Below, one piece after another: positions 47,601 through 55,980 of a DNA stretch of 64,000 nucleotides; positions within the stretch are counted from its first letter, which is position 1; the number at the start of each line of letters is the position of its first letter. A program made the translations under genes and the position numbers. The stretch is from an uncultured Bacteroidales bacterium (lineage in GTDB: Bacteria > Bacteroidota > Bacteroidia > Bacteroidales > Bacteroidaceae). The stretch is from assembly GCA_902779535.1 (NCBI GenBank), contig CACZBX010000002.1:52383-116382 (forward strand). The letters are read 5' to 3'. A model generated the notes under the pieces. That model made no database searches. It saw only the letters and a program-made list of their open reading frames with translations, and was not told the origin of the DNA.

Positions 47601-47884
47601 ACTCGCGTGCGTTCCTGAACATCGTCAGCGAAGTGTTCTGCGACTGGATTCCATCCTTGGCAGCAGTTCCTTTGCAGGCATGTTGGGCAGGAAACTACCT
47701 CGAACCACGCTACATCATCGACCCAGGTCACGGACTGTTCGTCGGCTTGCAAGGCCATGGCTTCATGCTGTCGCAATATCTTGCTAAGTTGTACGTGGAC
47801 AAGGCTTGTGGCAAGGCTGTTCCTGAATACATGGACCGTCTGGTTCTTGGAGGAAAGGGTATCAGCGAGCATGCATTCAAATAA
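44651..47884 (+). CDS. Large fused iron-sulfur/flavin amine or amino-acid dehydrogenase (HcnABC/SoxA-like)
   Basis: 1077 aa, cytoplasmic. Domains in order: [2Fe-2S] ferredoxin-like (about 20-95; CGIGKCGACQMLVDGE); FAD/NAD(P) disulfide-reductase-like (115-430; IIGAGPAGLACRETL, TIGAGNIGYLTSY); two [4Fe-4S] ferredoxin motifs (about 460-520; CNPCSFACPHG, CIGCMQCISQCPG); BFD-type [2Fe-2S] (about 610-670; CHCEDVSLDALL, MGACRGKRC); DAO-type FAD domain (about 700-1070; VAGGGIGGSALFRYFCEAG). In HCN synthase, opine and hydroxyproline dehydrogenases these are separate subunits. A -7 box (TATATTTG, 44567-44574) precedes the gene and a strong terminator follows, so it is monocistronic. Substrate unknown. 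Confidence 0.88.
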   Translation: MSKITKHPILQVPTGEACSFLYKGKEVKGMKGQTIAAALHQAGFPVHSHSVDGRNRSLNCGIGKCGACQMLVDGEVKRICITKVDGVKEVAELDTQSYDATKTPRIPQESTKVYMTDVAIIGAGPAGLACRETLKELGINSIVVDNNEKIGGQFVMQTHAFFFFEQQKRFGDMRGFDIAENLAGEDKEGILLHSTVCDILQDRRLMVKDTLSDETFYIDAKALVVATGAVPFMPTFENDDVPGVYTAAVVQKMMNAEFTLLGKNVLTIGAGNIGYLTSYQLMQAGAHVKAILEGMDHEGGFPVQANRIRRLGIPIYTSHVLLKAIPNADKTGITGAVIAECKNFKPIPGTEKVIDGIDIINICTGLIPDNQLLQKGELAFGKRCLGAGDAVRIGEGTSAVLRGKQAAYEIAQELGIRYNYNDYLDISKQYIDSQQRPIRLKQEADLPTAERQDAKPFVRLDCLYGFACNPCSFACPHGAITKSSTSVTPSINYDKCIGCMQCISQCPGLAIFGYDTRKDILFLPVEYEVQEGCEVYLVNDQGEKIGEGLLEKVLKKPTKTNVARVKAIGVDKDTLLKVTGFIAKDNYPEPVEFKPVEDCESKTYVCHCEDVSLDALLKAIGDRKYISIDEIKHITRLGMGACRGKRCIPRLRNKLREYGIELVGDATPRAPLSNRYTLGEAYPNRQLADHYIVNNKEVRQTEVFVAGGGIGGSALFRYFCEAGKKTVLVNAKRGSSWRNIAGGRPAFSVPELADIAKGNQHIFEETQKEYDINYRETRYITFAHDDETYRSLEASCSWSNAYLVDKKDFVKEVSPYFNPNQKTYFAAQISEHCWQATPGRTIDFIRNKGVEKGGIVLEDTTLIEVHRDGEKYRALVYTHDHKYVEYVCDHFVNALGYNAEKFCQMLGYNTGFYPVKHQAFITPRLPLLGKDGDMLDMLIDRQRRNDFSAVYGQQLASTGQIIACASPAVDAKESISDYNQMKFNSRAFLNIVSEVFCDWIPSLAAVPLQACWAGNYLEPRYIIDPGHGLFVGLQGHGFMLSQYLAKLYVDKACGKAVPEYMDRLVLGGKGISEHAFK

Positions 47885-47900
47885 AAAGTTCAGATATTAG

Positions 47901-47940
47901 AAGAGAGGGTAACCCCAACGGGTTACCCTCTCTTCTTTTT
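47901..47940 (+). terminator. Strong terminator after the fused oxidoreductase
   Basis: AAGAGAGGGTAACCC, loop CAAC, GGGTTACCCTCTCTT, then CTTTTTTTC: a 15-bp perfect stem. Confidence 0.95.
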
Positions 47941-47964
47941 TTCTATTATCAAAAATATCAACGA

Positions 47965-48705
47965 TTAATACGAGATCTTGACAGTGCGACTGTCGTTTAC
48001 TGCTCTGTCCTCTGTGATCCCTGTAGTAGCTTTCATCGTGACAGTTACACAAATTGAGTCATCCTTCGGTTGCAATTGAGAATAATTAATCAACGGATTA
48101 TAACGTAATGAGTTCAAATCATAGCAATTCATCCCTGTACCCGAACTCTTAGAGTCGCCTTTCTTCTTCAACAAGAAATCCAAGTAAATGGTATCGTTAC
48201 TTATATGATTCGGAGCCATACACGTTTTACCTAACTCATCAGCAATATAAGAGAATCCGACATTCAGATAGCGGTCGCGTACAACATTCATCTCCATGAA
48301 TTGCCATACCGACACTGAATACTTGCTGAATCCAGTAAAAGCGCTTGTATAATCAGCGACAGTGTCGAGACGATCCGTCACTTCATACACCGGATATTTC
48401 TCTGAACCAGCCAATAACGTAACAGGAACCTCTGTAGCCTGAGGATCCGAAAGTTCTGGGACAGTGTATACGATGATAGCACGCTTAGCATCTGCCAAAC
48501 TTGCCACCCCACCCTGTGGTATCAGTCTGGCGTTCGGATTTTCATCTGGAATATAAACGGTTCCACCCAGCAATTGCTCCACTGTTACCAGACTAATGTA
48601 TTGGGTCTCTGTGTTGTTATCGTTCAAACATGATGTGAGACTCACGGAGAAGGCCATCCATGCGGCCGTCACCAGTCCTAAAAATTTTAAACTTTTCATT
48701 TTCAT
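47965..48705 (-). CDS. NigD-like lipoprotein
   Basis: 246 aa from ATG 48703-48705 (MKMKSLKFLG); the open frame continues only to a TTG. The lipobox is SVSLTSC (Cys about residue 25). Two beta-rich halves follow (RLIPQGGVASLADAKRAIIVY and NVGFSYIADELGKTCMAPN, then NDTIYLDFLLKKKGD), consistent with Bacteroidales NigD-like proteins (recall). It is probably anchored in the outer membrane; function unknown. It stands alone between convergent and divergent neighbours. Confidence 0.68.
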   Translation of the reverse strand: MKMKSLKFLGLVTAAWMAFSVSLTSCLNDNNTETQYISLVTVEQLLGGTVYIPDENPNARLIPQGGVASLADAKRAIIVYTVPELSDPQATEVPVTLLAGSEKYPVYEVTDRLDTVADYTSAFTGFSKYSVSVWQFMEMNVVRDRYLNVGFSYIADELGKTCMAPNHISNDTIYLDFLLKKKGDSKSSGTGMNCYDLNSLRYNPLINYSQLQPKDDSICVTVTMKATTGITEDRAVNDSRTVKISY

Positions 48706-48816
48706 ACCTTTCAAACTTTTCTATCTTTTTACATTTATTTTAATCATCACTTACATAAACAACCAAATTGCCGAAATACTGCTTTTTTGAGCGCAAATTT
48801 AACTTTATTTAGCAAA

Positions 48817-49323
48817 TTAATCTTTCTTCACCTCTGCAAAATCGGTGATATGCTCATCTACATAGGTTGCAACAATTTCCATGATTCTATTTTCAGTATC
48901 CAGAAATTCATCATCCAAATCACCTAAATTATCATACTGCTCATATAATGCCATAAATTCTTCATCCGTATATTCGGCCTCTAGAACATCTTTGTTCTTA
49001 TCATAAATAGCCTTCGCATCATAAATAAGCTTGGAGAAGTCCTTCGCTCCCATCAGACGCATCGCCTTTGCAAAGGGATTGTTGAAGATATAGGGTCCAT
49101 AACCATTCTGAATCAGTTGGATGAATCCCCCTTCTTCCATCTGCTCTGTGAAGGTACGAAGGCTCAACAAAGCGTGCTGATAACCATTCAACAACGACAT
49201 ATTTTCAGCAGTCAACTCGCCTTCAAGAACTTCCAGATACTTGTCAGTGAATACATTTAAGAAAGCAGCATAGCCTTTCTCGGCCCCAGCTTTCAATAAA
49301 TCTTCCTGTATTTCTATTGGCAT
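48817..49323 (-). CDS. DMP19-like (DUF4375) protein
   Basis: 168 aa from ATG 49321-49323 (MPIEIQEDLLKAG); the frame extends upstream only to a TTG. Very acidic C-terminus (EEFMALYEQYDNLGDLDDEFLD). The central GGFIQLIQNGYGPYIFNNPF resembles the DMP19/DUF4375 core (GGF.qff.N.yG). Neisseria DMP19 is a DNA-mimic protein that counters a repressor; whether this homologue mimics DNA is inference. No membrane segment. Confidence 0.7.
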   Translation of the reverse strand: MPIEIQEDLLKAGAEKGYAAFLNVFTDKYLEVLEGELTAENMSLLNGYQHALLSLRTFTEQMEEGGFIQLIQNGYGPYIFNNPFAKAMRLMGAKDFSKLIYDAKAIYDKNKDVLEAEYTDEEFMALYEQYDNLGDLDDEFLDTENRIMEIVATYVDEHITDFAEVKKD

Positions 49324-49417
49324 AACAATCAAATTTTTAGCATTTTGAAGCAAATGTATAAATAAATTCCCAAAATGCTTGATAATTATAGTGAAAACGT
49401 ACTTAAAGAGAGGATAA

Positions 49418-50002
49418 TTACTTGATTTTCTTCAATTCCTGATACAAACGCTGGATGGGCAGCCCCATCACATTGAAGTAACTACCATGAATACTTTCAA
49501 CTCCGACATAGCCGATCCATTCTTGAATGCCGTAGGCACCGGCCTTATCAAAGGGACGAAAAGTCTCAACATAATAATTCACCTCTTCATCTGTCAGTTT
49601 AGCGAAACGAACATCCGTTGCTGCTGTAAAACTTCGTTGCATATTCAAAGTCGTCAACGTCACACCCGTATAGACTTGATGAACGGTCCCGGACAACCGA
49701 TGCAACATCCGACACGCGTCGGCTGCATTTTCCGGTTTTCCCATAATCTCATCACCTGAAACTACAACGGTATCGGCTGTAATCAGCAGTTCATCATCTT
49801 CCATGCGATCGGCATAAGCATTCGCCTTCTCACGCGAGATATACTCAGCAACTTCCGAAGGATTTAGAGTATCCGGATAGGCCTCATCAATACCCGGTAA
49901 GGTCTTGACTTCAAAAGGAATACCTAACCCAGCCAACAGTTCTTTCCTCCGCGGAGAATTGGAAGCCAGGATGATACGATAGTCTTTCAATTGTTCCAAC
50001 AT
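49418..50002 (-). CDS. maf: Maf-family nucleotide pyrophosphatase
   Basis: 194 aa. Motifs: IILASNSPRRKELLAGLGI (N-terminal substrate loop), LLITADTVVVSGDEIMGKP and SGTVHQVYTGVTL. Maf/YhdE proteins hydrolyse non-canonical or pyrimidine NTPs to NMPs. It follows the KdsC-like gene by 10 bp on the same strand. Confidence 0.93.
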   Translation of the reverse strand: MLEQLKDYRIILASNSPRRKELLAGLGIPFEVKTLPGIDEAYPDTLNPSEVAEYISREKANAYADRMEDDELLITADTVVVSGDEIMGKPENAADACRMLHRLSGTVHQVYTGVTLTTLNMQRSFTAATDVRFAKLTDEEVNYYVETFRPFDKAGAYGIQEWIGYVGVESIHGSYFNVMGLPIQRLYQELKKIK

Positions 50003-50012
50003 AATTCAACGT

Positions 50013-50531
50013 TTACCAGCCAAAGGCTTTCTGATGAGACATCCACTTCCCTTGAACTTTCAATACCTGCTCGATAACATCACGACCGCAACCTTGTCCA
50101 CCAGGGAGATGCGAGACATATTTCGAAATCTCCTTAATCTCGGGTGCTGCATCAGCCGGACAGCATGGCAGGCCACAACATTTCATCACTTCATAATCAG
50201 GAATATCATCACCCATATAAAGAATTTCTTCATCCTTTAAGCCATATTTCTCCTTAATGATCGCATACTCCTTGGTTTTATATGCTGCACCCATGTGTAT
50301 TTCTTCCACGCCCAGTCCCTGGTATCGTACTTCCACCGCATGCGAACGTCCGCCCGAGATAATGGCGATGAGCAAATCCGACTTCACAGCCAACTGAATG
50401 GCGTATCCATCTTTGATATTGATGGTACGTGCCGGCTGACCATCTTCGTACATGCCAATGGTACTGCCACTCAGTACTCCATCTACATCGAAAATGATTG
50501 CCCGTATCTTTGTCAAATCATAATTGATCAT
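50013..50531 (-). CDS. kdsC: KdsC-like 3-deoxy-D-manno-octulosonate-8-phosphate phosphatase
   Basis: 172 aa HAD phosphatase without a cap domain, the KdsC arrangement. Motif I is [12 protein letters not shown] (nucleophile Asp), motif II IISGG, motif III region [28 protein letters not shown]. It produces Kdo for LPS core/lipid A in the cytoplasm; a related sugar-phosphate phosphatase is the alternative. It sits before maf. Confidence 0.85.
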   Translation of the reverse strand: MINYDLTKIRAIIFDVDGVLSGSTIGMYEDGQPARTINIKDGYAIQLAVKSDLLIAIISGGRSHAVEVRYQGLGVEEIHMGAAYKTKEYAIIKEKYGLKDEEILYMGDDIPDYEVMKCCGLPCCPADAAPEIKEISKYVSHLPGGQGCGRDVIEQVLKVQGKWMSHQKAFGW

Positions 50532-50578
50532 AGTCTGTTCTAATCGGTTATATAATCATGTTTACTATTTCTCTCCTT

Positions 50579-52048
50579 TTATTTCCGAAAGGTCAAGTCT
50601 GTCCCCTTCGACTCACGCATCTCCTTAGAGATGGCATGGCGATTAAACTTTACCTTATCCTTTACAAATTCCGGTATGTTATATGAGTACATCAACGACT
50701 TGTAATACTTCATCGGATTCTTCTGAGGCAACAAGAATGGTTTATGTGCTTGACCATTTGCGTCAATATACGTGAAGAACGGACGGGTATAGAGTCCGTC
50801 GAGTCGACGACTACTATAAACCAGCCAACGGTTATTGTCCGACCAGGAATGATAGCTTTCCACATTCTCACTATTCGCTTCTGTCAAAGGATAAATCTTC
50901 TGATTGTCCAGGTTCACCATATATAAATCGGCATCCTTATGCCAGATAGAGAAGTTGCCAAACTGGTGCAAAGTAAAGGCCAAATACTTCCCATCAGGTG
51001 AGATACGCGGGAAAGAAACACTCTTTTCATTTGATTTGGCATTATAAATCGTATCGACTTTTTCACCAAATGTTCCGTTTTCAGGATTGAAATCAATTCG
51101 ACACAAGCTGTAATGAGTCTCTTTATACCGTTTAGGCATCGGGGAAATGGAATCAGTAGAACAAAAATACAGACTCCTACCATCAGGTGAGAATGTCGGG
51201 AATGTCTCATATGCAGCTTTTGACATGGTTAACGGACTGCCCATCACCTGTTTTGTCCGCGTATTGTACACAACCACATCCGATTCCGTGTCGAAGACCT
51301 CTATGCGATTTATATGATTGGCAAAGAAAGCTTGTAAAGTATTGTTCGTTGAGAAGGCTATATAGTCGCCCGATGGATGCCAATATGGATAAACCAGAGC
51401 AGAGATTGTCTGATCAGTCTTTGTATTCAGTTTCTCTACATTTTCTCCATCAAGATATACGGTTCCACCATGCTTTGAGCGCATATGGAAGACCATTCTT
51501 TCAGGACTACGCATTGGGAATGAATGACAGTTCACACAATTATAATCTGTCAGCTTATTCTCATAGATCGGACTTTGGTCGTATGATTCCAAACAACGCT
51601 GATAAATCCCCATTTTGTTCCATAAGCCATAACCAGGGGCTATCAATCGATAAGCGATATACTTATCCACCTTATCCGATACGATCGACATGACAAAAGG
51701 TTTCATACCAATCCACTCTCCGTTTTCTTTCTTACAAACCGTGAAGCGGATATCCTTACCTTGTTCTTCCGCCAGCAGTTTATGCCAAGCCTTTTGAGGA
51801 ATCTCAAAATTTGGTCCCTTCACCATAATTTTTCGTTGAGCACCTTCAATCACTAATCCAGTTTCTACACCTTCTGCATTCACGACCATAAAATTCAGTG
51901 GGGCAATATTCACAGGAATTGTCACCTCTTTATAGTCAGGGAAGATTTCTACTTCTTCGTTGACAATCTTTGACACCTTTATATCGGTGGAACATGCCAG
52001 GAACATGCATCCCAGCAGTAGACATATAATATATTCTAAATTCTTCAT
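50579..52048 (-). CDS. PD40/TolB-like beta-propeller lipoprotein with a CxxCH motif
   Basis: 489 aa. Lipobox LLLGCMFLAC (Cys near 19). A region around residue 170 has DYNCVNCHSF, a c-type heme-binding CxxCH. After it come WD40-like PD40 propeller repeats (YPYWHPSGDYIAFSTN, FPTFSPDGRSLYFCS, FPRISPDGKYLAFTLH, YHSWSDNNRWLVYSSRR). The protein is probably periplasmic or outer-membrane-anchored. It follows the DUF6057-like gene after one intervening base. Function unknown. Confidence 0.8.
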   Translation of the reverse strand: MKNLEYIICLLLGCMFLACSTDIKVSKIVNEEVEIFPDYKEVTIPVNIAPLNFMVVNAEGVETGLVIEGAQRKIMVKGPNFEIPQKAWHKLLAEEQGKDIRFTVCKKENGEWIGMKPFVMSIVSDKVDKYIAYRLIAPGYGLWNKMGIYQRCLESYDQSPIYENKLTDYNCVNCHSFPMRSPERMVFHMRSKHGGTVYLDGENVEKLNTKTDQTISALVYPYWHPSGDYIAFSTNNTLQAFFANHINRIEVFDTESDVVVYNTRTKQVMGSPLTMSKAAYETFPTFSPDGRSLYFCSTDSISPMPKRYKETHYSLCRIDFNPENGTFGEKVDTIYNAKSNEKSVSFPRISPDGKYLAFTLHQFGNFSIWHKDADLYMVNLDNQKIYPLTEANSENVESYHSWSDNNRWLVYSSRRLDGLYTRPFFTYIDANGQAHKPFLLPQKNPMKYYKSLMYSYNIPEFVKDKVKFNRHAISKEMRESKGTDLTFRK

Positions 52049-52049
52049 C

Positions 52050-53837
52050 TTAAGTTCCTTGTACTCCTACAAACATATAATAATACCAATAGGTCCTACG
52101 GTAATCACGTTTTAGAGCCGATGCCGGGTTCTTTCCAGAGCTGCGAGCGTTAAGATATGCGATCTTATACGCCTCATACCCATTAATCGTTTCCTGAGTC
52201 ACGCCATGCATACGACAATAGTCCAAGTCATCCTCACTGACGGCAATCAATGCTTGTTGCATGATGACAGGCACATCCTTCATGATCTCTGTTCCATAAT
52301 AATCTTCAACAAATCGTTTGATACTCTTTCCATCCTTAGCCAGCAACACAAAAGCAATGGCATAGTCGCGTGTCCCCAAATCGGTCGAGCCAGCATCCAG
52401 GAGATCGAGCATATCTACATACGGCCCTTTATGGAAGATGAAGTAGTCCTCTTTCGGAAGTCCTTTCCGCTTCGGACCGTATTCCGAATCTGCATTGACG
52501 GCGTCATCATTATACAAGAAATGACGCTGTTCCTTTGCCCAGTCAGCATATGCCCACGTTTTTTCCAACAATGAGATATATTTATCAGCCAATTCATACG
52601 ACCCATAGATCAAATTAGCCTTCACCAATATCTTCACCATGGTCGGATTGCCATAGCGGCTACCCACAAACGAGTCGAAGGCCTTGTTCATGGAAGCCCC
52701 CACGTTGCCCATTTGATAGTAGATATGCGACAACATAGTGGTCAAGTCTGGTACTTTTTCAGTATAATCTCCTTGAACGATAAGGGTAATTGGGCTATAT
52801 TGCTCCAAATCGAAAAGATTACTCAACAATCTTCCTTTATGAGATAAAGCCAGATTATAAAGATTACGATTTAAATAATTGTTCTTCCATGCTGCCGGAC
52901 TTTGCAAAAGGGCATCCCACTGTTCGGTTACCACATAATGTTTAAGTTCTACAAGGTCGTACAGGCTCTGCTTGTTTTGCTTGGATGCAGTAGAAAACAG
53001 ACTGACTACGAAAACAAAGAACACTAAAGATAATAAGATATTCCATAAAGGCTTTGCCTTCGGAAAGATTTTAAAAATTCCAAATACAAGTATTAGTCCG
53101 ATCAGAGCCAGCCAAGAATATTCGAAGAAAAAGATTGGTTCAATAATCGGTTCATAATAGCCATCATTCAAGAAAGCCAATCGGCTACTTTGAACATTAC
53201 CACTAACAATCAGAAAGAATCCGATAAGCAGAACGATTCCAATCGGAATGACCTGAAGATAAGCTTTATCATATTTACGTAACAAGTCGTATAAAAATAC
53301 CGCTATCGCAAACATTATCCCGATAGGTCCTAAAAGCAGATAAACCAAAGCAGACATCACGACCGCACAGACGAGACGTCCCACCCAACCTAGTTTTTCC
53401 GCAAAGAGCGTATACAAATAAAGGCAGCCGGTCATCAGACAAAAACCGACATATCCATGATAATAGTAATAGTAGTCATATAAAGCACCCACCTGAAACA
53501 GTACCGGTAGGAAACAAAGAGGGAACAAATAGACGCTATTATTGATTTTCCGAAGAGCAAGCCACAGGAAAAAAGCAGTCAGCACACCGAACGCAGCCGT
53601 TACGATAGCACCGACATAAGGCATCGTAAAGAACTGGATAATAAATTGTGAAACAAACAAAGACAACCCACCATGGGTCAGATATCTTTCACAGAAAAAG
53701 GAAAGGTCATAAACGAATAACTGTTGCTGTTCCCTATAATAAAAGAGGTATCGTTGTGCCATTTCCAGATGCACGCACAGCAAGAGGAAAGCAGCGATGC
53801 CCATAATCCATGGAAAATATTTTGCGATCTTATTCAT
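52050..53837 (-). CDS. DUF6057-like polytopic membrane protein
   Basis: 595 aa. The N-terminal half (residues 10-285) has about ten hydrophobic segments (YFPWIMGIAAFLLLCVHLEM, GLSLFVSQFIIQFFTMPYVG, LIGLILVFGIFKIF). The C-terminal half is soluble and TPR-like (MGNVGASMNKAFDSFVGSRYG, LLEKTWAYADWAKEQR). This architecture fits the Bacteroidales family DUF6057 (recall). Paired with the PD40 lipoprotein gene after one intervening base; the two probably work together at the envelope. Confidence 0.75.
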   Translation of the reverse strand: MNKIAKYFPWIMGIAAFLLLCVHLEMAQRYLFYYREQQQLFVYDLSFFCERYLTHGGLSLFVSQFIIQFFTMPYVGAIVTAAFGVLTAFFLWLALRKINNSVYLFPLCFLPVLFQVGALYDYYYYYHGYVGFCLMTGCLYLYTLFAEKLGWVGRLVCAVVMSALVYLLLGPIGIMFAIAVFLYDLLRKYDKAYLQVIPIGIVLLIGFFLIVSGNVQSSRLAFLNDGYYEPIIEPIFFFEYSWLALIGLILVFGIFKIFPKAKPLWNILLSLVFFVFVVSLFSTASKQNKQSLYDLVELKHYVVTEQWDALLQSPAAWKNNYLNRNLYNLALSHKGRLLSNLFDLEQYSPITLIVQGDYTEKVPDLTTMLSHIYYQMGNVGASMNKAFDSFVGSRYGNPTMVKILVKANLIYGSYELADKYISLLEKTWAYADWAKEQRHFLYNDDAVNADSEYGPKRKGLPKEDYFIFHKGPYVDMLDLLDAGSTDLGTRDYAIAFVLLAKDGKSIKRFVEDYYGTEIMKDVPVIMQQALIAVSEDDLDYCRMHGVTQETINGYEAYKIAYLNARSSGKNPASALKRDYRRTYWYYYMFVGVQGT

Positions 53838-54093
53838 ATCGAACTATTCAAGACAATACGTTCTAAAAACGTCGCAAGTTAATCATTTTTGGTGAATAAT
53901 AAACACGGAATGGAAAGAATTCATTCAAGGTTTATACAATAACGTGGACATAAGGGTATAACAAAGAGAAATTTTCTAAAAAATATCAATAAACATTTCA
54001 TTGTAATTCAACAAATTGTTGTATCTTTGCGGCCAGATTTATAGCAATATAATGTCTAACATAATTAATTTTAAGTAACTAATAATTTTTTTA

Positions 54094-55878
54094 ATGGAAG
54101 AAAACAAGAACATTAATCCAATTGAAGACTTCAATTGGGAGGCTTATGAGAGTGGTGAAGCGACTACATCTGTAAGTCATGAAGAACTAGAAAAGGCTTA
54201 CGACAGCACTTTGAACAAGGTTTCTGACCGCGAAGTTGTTGACGGCAAAGTCATTGCGATGAACAAACGCGAAGTCGTTGTTAACATCGGTTACAAATCA
54301 GACGGTATCATTCCTTTGAATGAGTTCCGTTACAATCCTGACTTGAAGGTTGGTGATACTGTTGAAGTATACATAGAGAATCAAGAGGATAAGAAAGGCC
54401 AGTTGATCCTTTCACACAAGAAAGCTCGTGCTACTCGCTCTTGGGACCGCGTAAACGCAGCTTTGGAAAACCAAGAAATTGTCAAAGGTTTTGTTAAATG
54501 TCGTACAAAGGGTGGTATGATTGTAGATGTATTCGGCATCGAAGCATTCTTACCAGGATCTCAGATCGACGTGAAACCAATTCGCGACTATGATGTATTC
54601 GTTGGCAAGACGATGGAATTCAAAGTTGTTAAGATCAACCAAGAATTCAGAAACGTGGTTGTTTCTCACAAGGCACTCATCGAAGCAGAATTGGAACAAC
54701 AGAAGAAAGAAATTATCGGAAAGTTGCAGAAAGGCCAAGTCCTCGAAGGAACTGTCAAAAATATCACATCTTACGGTGTATTCATCGACCTTGGTGGTGT
54801 AGATGGTTTGATTCACATTACCGATTTGTCATGGGGCCGCGTAAGCGATCCACACGAAGTTGTCGCTTTGGATCAGAAGTTGAACGTTGTTATCCTTGAC
54901 TTCGATGAAGACCGCAAGCGTATTGCTTTAGGTTTGAAGCAGTTAACTCCTCACCCATGGGATGCTTTGGATAAGAACTTGAAGGTTGGTGATACCGTTA
55001 AGGGTAAGGTTGTCGTAATGGCCGACTATGGTGCATTCGTTGAGATTGCTCCGGGCGTTGAAGGTTTGATTCACGTATCTGAAATGTCATGGTCACAGCA
55101 CTTACGCTCAGCACAAGACTTCCTGAAGGTTGGTGACGAAGTAGAAGCTATCGTATTGACATTGGACCGCGAAGAGCGCAAGATGTCTTTGGGTATCAAA
55201 CAATTGAGACCAGACCCATGGGAAACAATCGAAGAGAAATATCCTATCGGCTCTAAGCACGTTGCAAAGGTTCGTAACTTCACTAACTTTGGCGTATTCG
55301 TTGAATTAGAAGAAGGCGTTGACGGTTTGATTCATATCTCTGACCTGTCATGGACGAAGAAGATCAAACACCCGAGTGAATTTACTCAGATTGGTGCTGA
55401 CATCGACGTTATCGTTCTTGAAATAGACAAGGAAAATCGTCGTTTGAGCCTTGGTCACAAGCAATTGGAAGAGAATCCTTGGGATGTATTCGAAACAGTA
55501 TTCACTGTTGGTTCTGTACACGAAGGTCAAATTATCGAGATGTTGGATAAGGGTGCAGTCATCGCATTACCTTACGGCGTAGAAGGTTTCGCAACTCCGA
55601 AGCACCTCGTTAAGGAAGACGGTACTCAAGCACAGTTGGATGAGAAACTTGACTTCAAGGTAATTGAATTCAACAAGGATGCAAAGAGAATCATCCTCTC
55701 TCACAGCCGTATCTTCGAAGATGCTCAAAAGGCTGAGGTAAGAGCAGAGCGTAAAGCTAAGAAGGCAACTAAGAAGGAAGAAACTCCAATGATTCAGAAT
55801 CAGGCTGCTTCTACCACTTTAGGTGACTTGGATGCTTTGGCTGCTTTGAAGGAGCAAATGGAAAAAGGTGAAAACTAA
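54094..55878 (+). CDS. rpsA: 30S ribosomal protein S1
   Basis: 594 aa with six S1 RNA-binding domains (for example GYKSDGIIPLNEFRY, KNITSYGVFIDLGGVDGLIH, VVMADYGAFVEIAPGVEGLI, RNFTNFGVFVELEEGVDGLI). S1 brings mRNA to the ribosome and is important where Shine-Dalgarno sites are weak, as in Bacteroidetes. A -7 box TATCTTTG lies at 54022-54029 with a leader of about 60 nt. A perfect 30-bp terminator palindrome follows. Alternate names in Bacteroidetes annotations are the same protein. Confidence 0.96.
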   Translation: MEENKNINPIEDFNWEAYESGEATTSVSHEELEKAYDSTLNKVSDREVVDGKVIAMNKREVVVNIGYKSDGIIPLNEFRYNPDLKVGDTVEVYIENQEDKKGQLILSHKKARATRSWDRVNAALENQEIVKGFVKCRTKGGMIVDVFGIEAFLPGSQIDVKPIRDYDVFVGKTMEFKVVKINQEFRNVVVSHKALIEAELEQQKKEIIGKLQKGQVLEGTVKNITSYGVFIDLGGVDGLIHITDLSWGRVSDPHEVVALDQKLNVVILDFDEDRKRIALGLKQLTPHPWDALDKNLKVGDTVKGKVVVMADYGAFVEIAPGVEGLIHVSEMSWSQHLRSAQDFLKVGDEVEAIVLTLDREERKMSLGIKQLRPDPWETIEEKYPIGSKHVAKVRNFTNFGVFVELEEGVDGLIHISDLSWTKKIKHPSEFTQIGADIDVIVLEIDKENRRLSLGHKQLEENPWDVFETVFTVGSVHEGQIIEMLDKGAVIALPYGVEGFATPKHLVKEDGTQAQLDEKLDFKVIEFNKDAKRIILSHSRIFEDAQKAEVRAERKAKKATKKEETPMIQNQAASTTLGDLDALAALKEQMEKGEN

Positions 55879-55898
55879 TTTTCATGAAGTAATAGATC

Positions 55899-55933
55899 AA
55901 ACGGGCTGTCCAATTGGACAGCCCGTTTCTATT
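55899..55933. terminator. Bidirectional terminator between rpsA and lptB
   Basis: 55899-55928 is a perfect 30-bp palindrome (arm AAACGGGCTGTCCAA), followed by CTATTT. It closes rpsA from the left and can also close lptB from the right. Confidence 0.9.
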
Positions 55934-55980
55934 TATCCGTTTCGCCATAAATTCTGGCAAATAAAAAGCAAGTATTGAAG

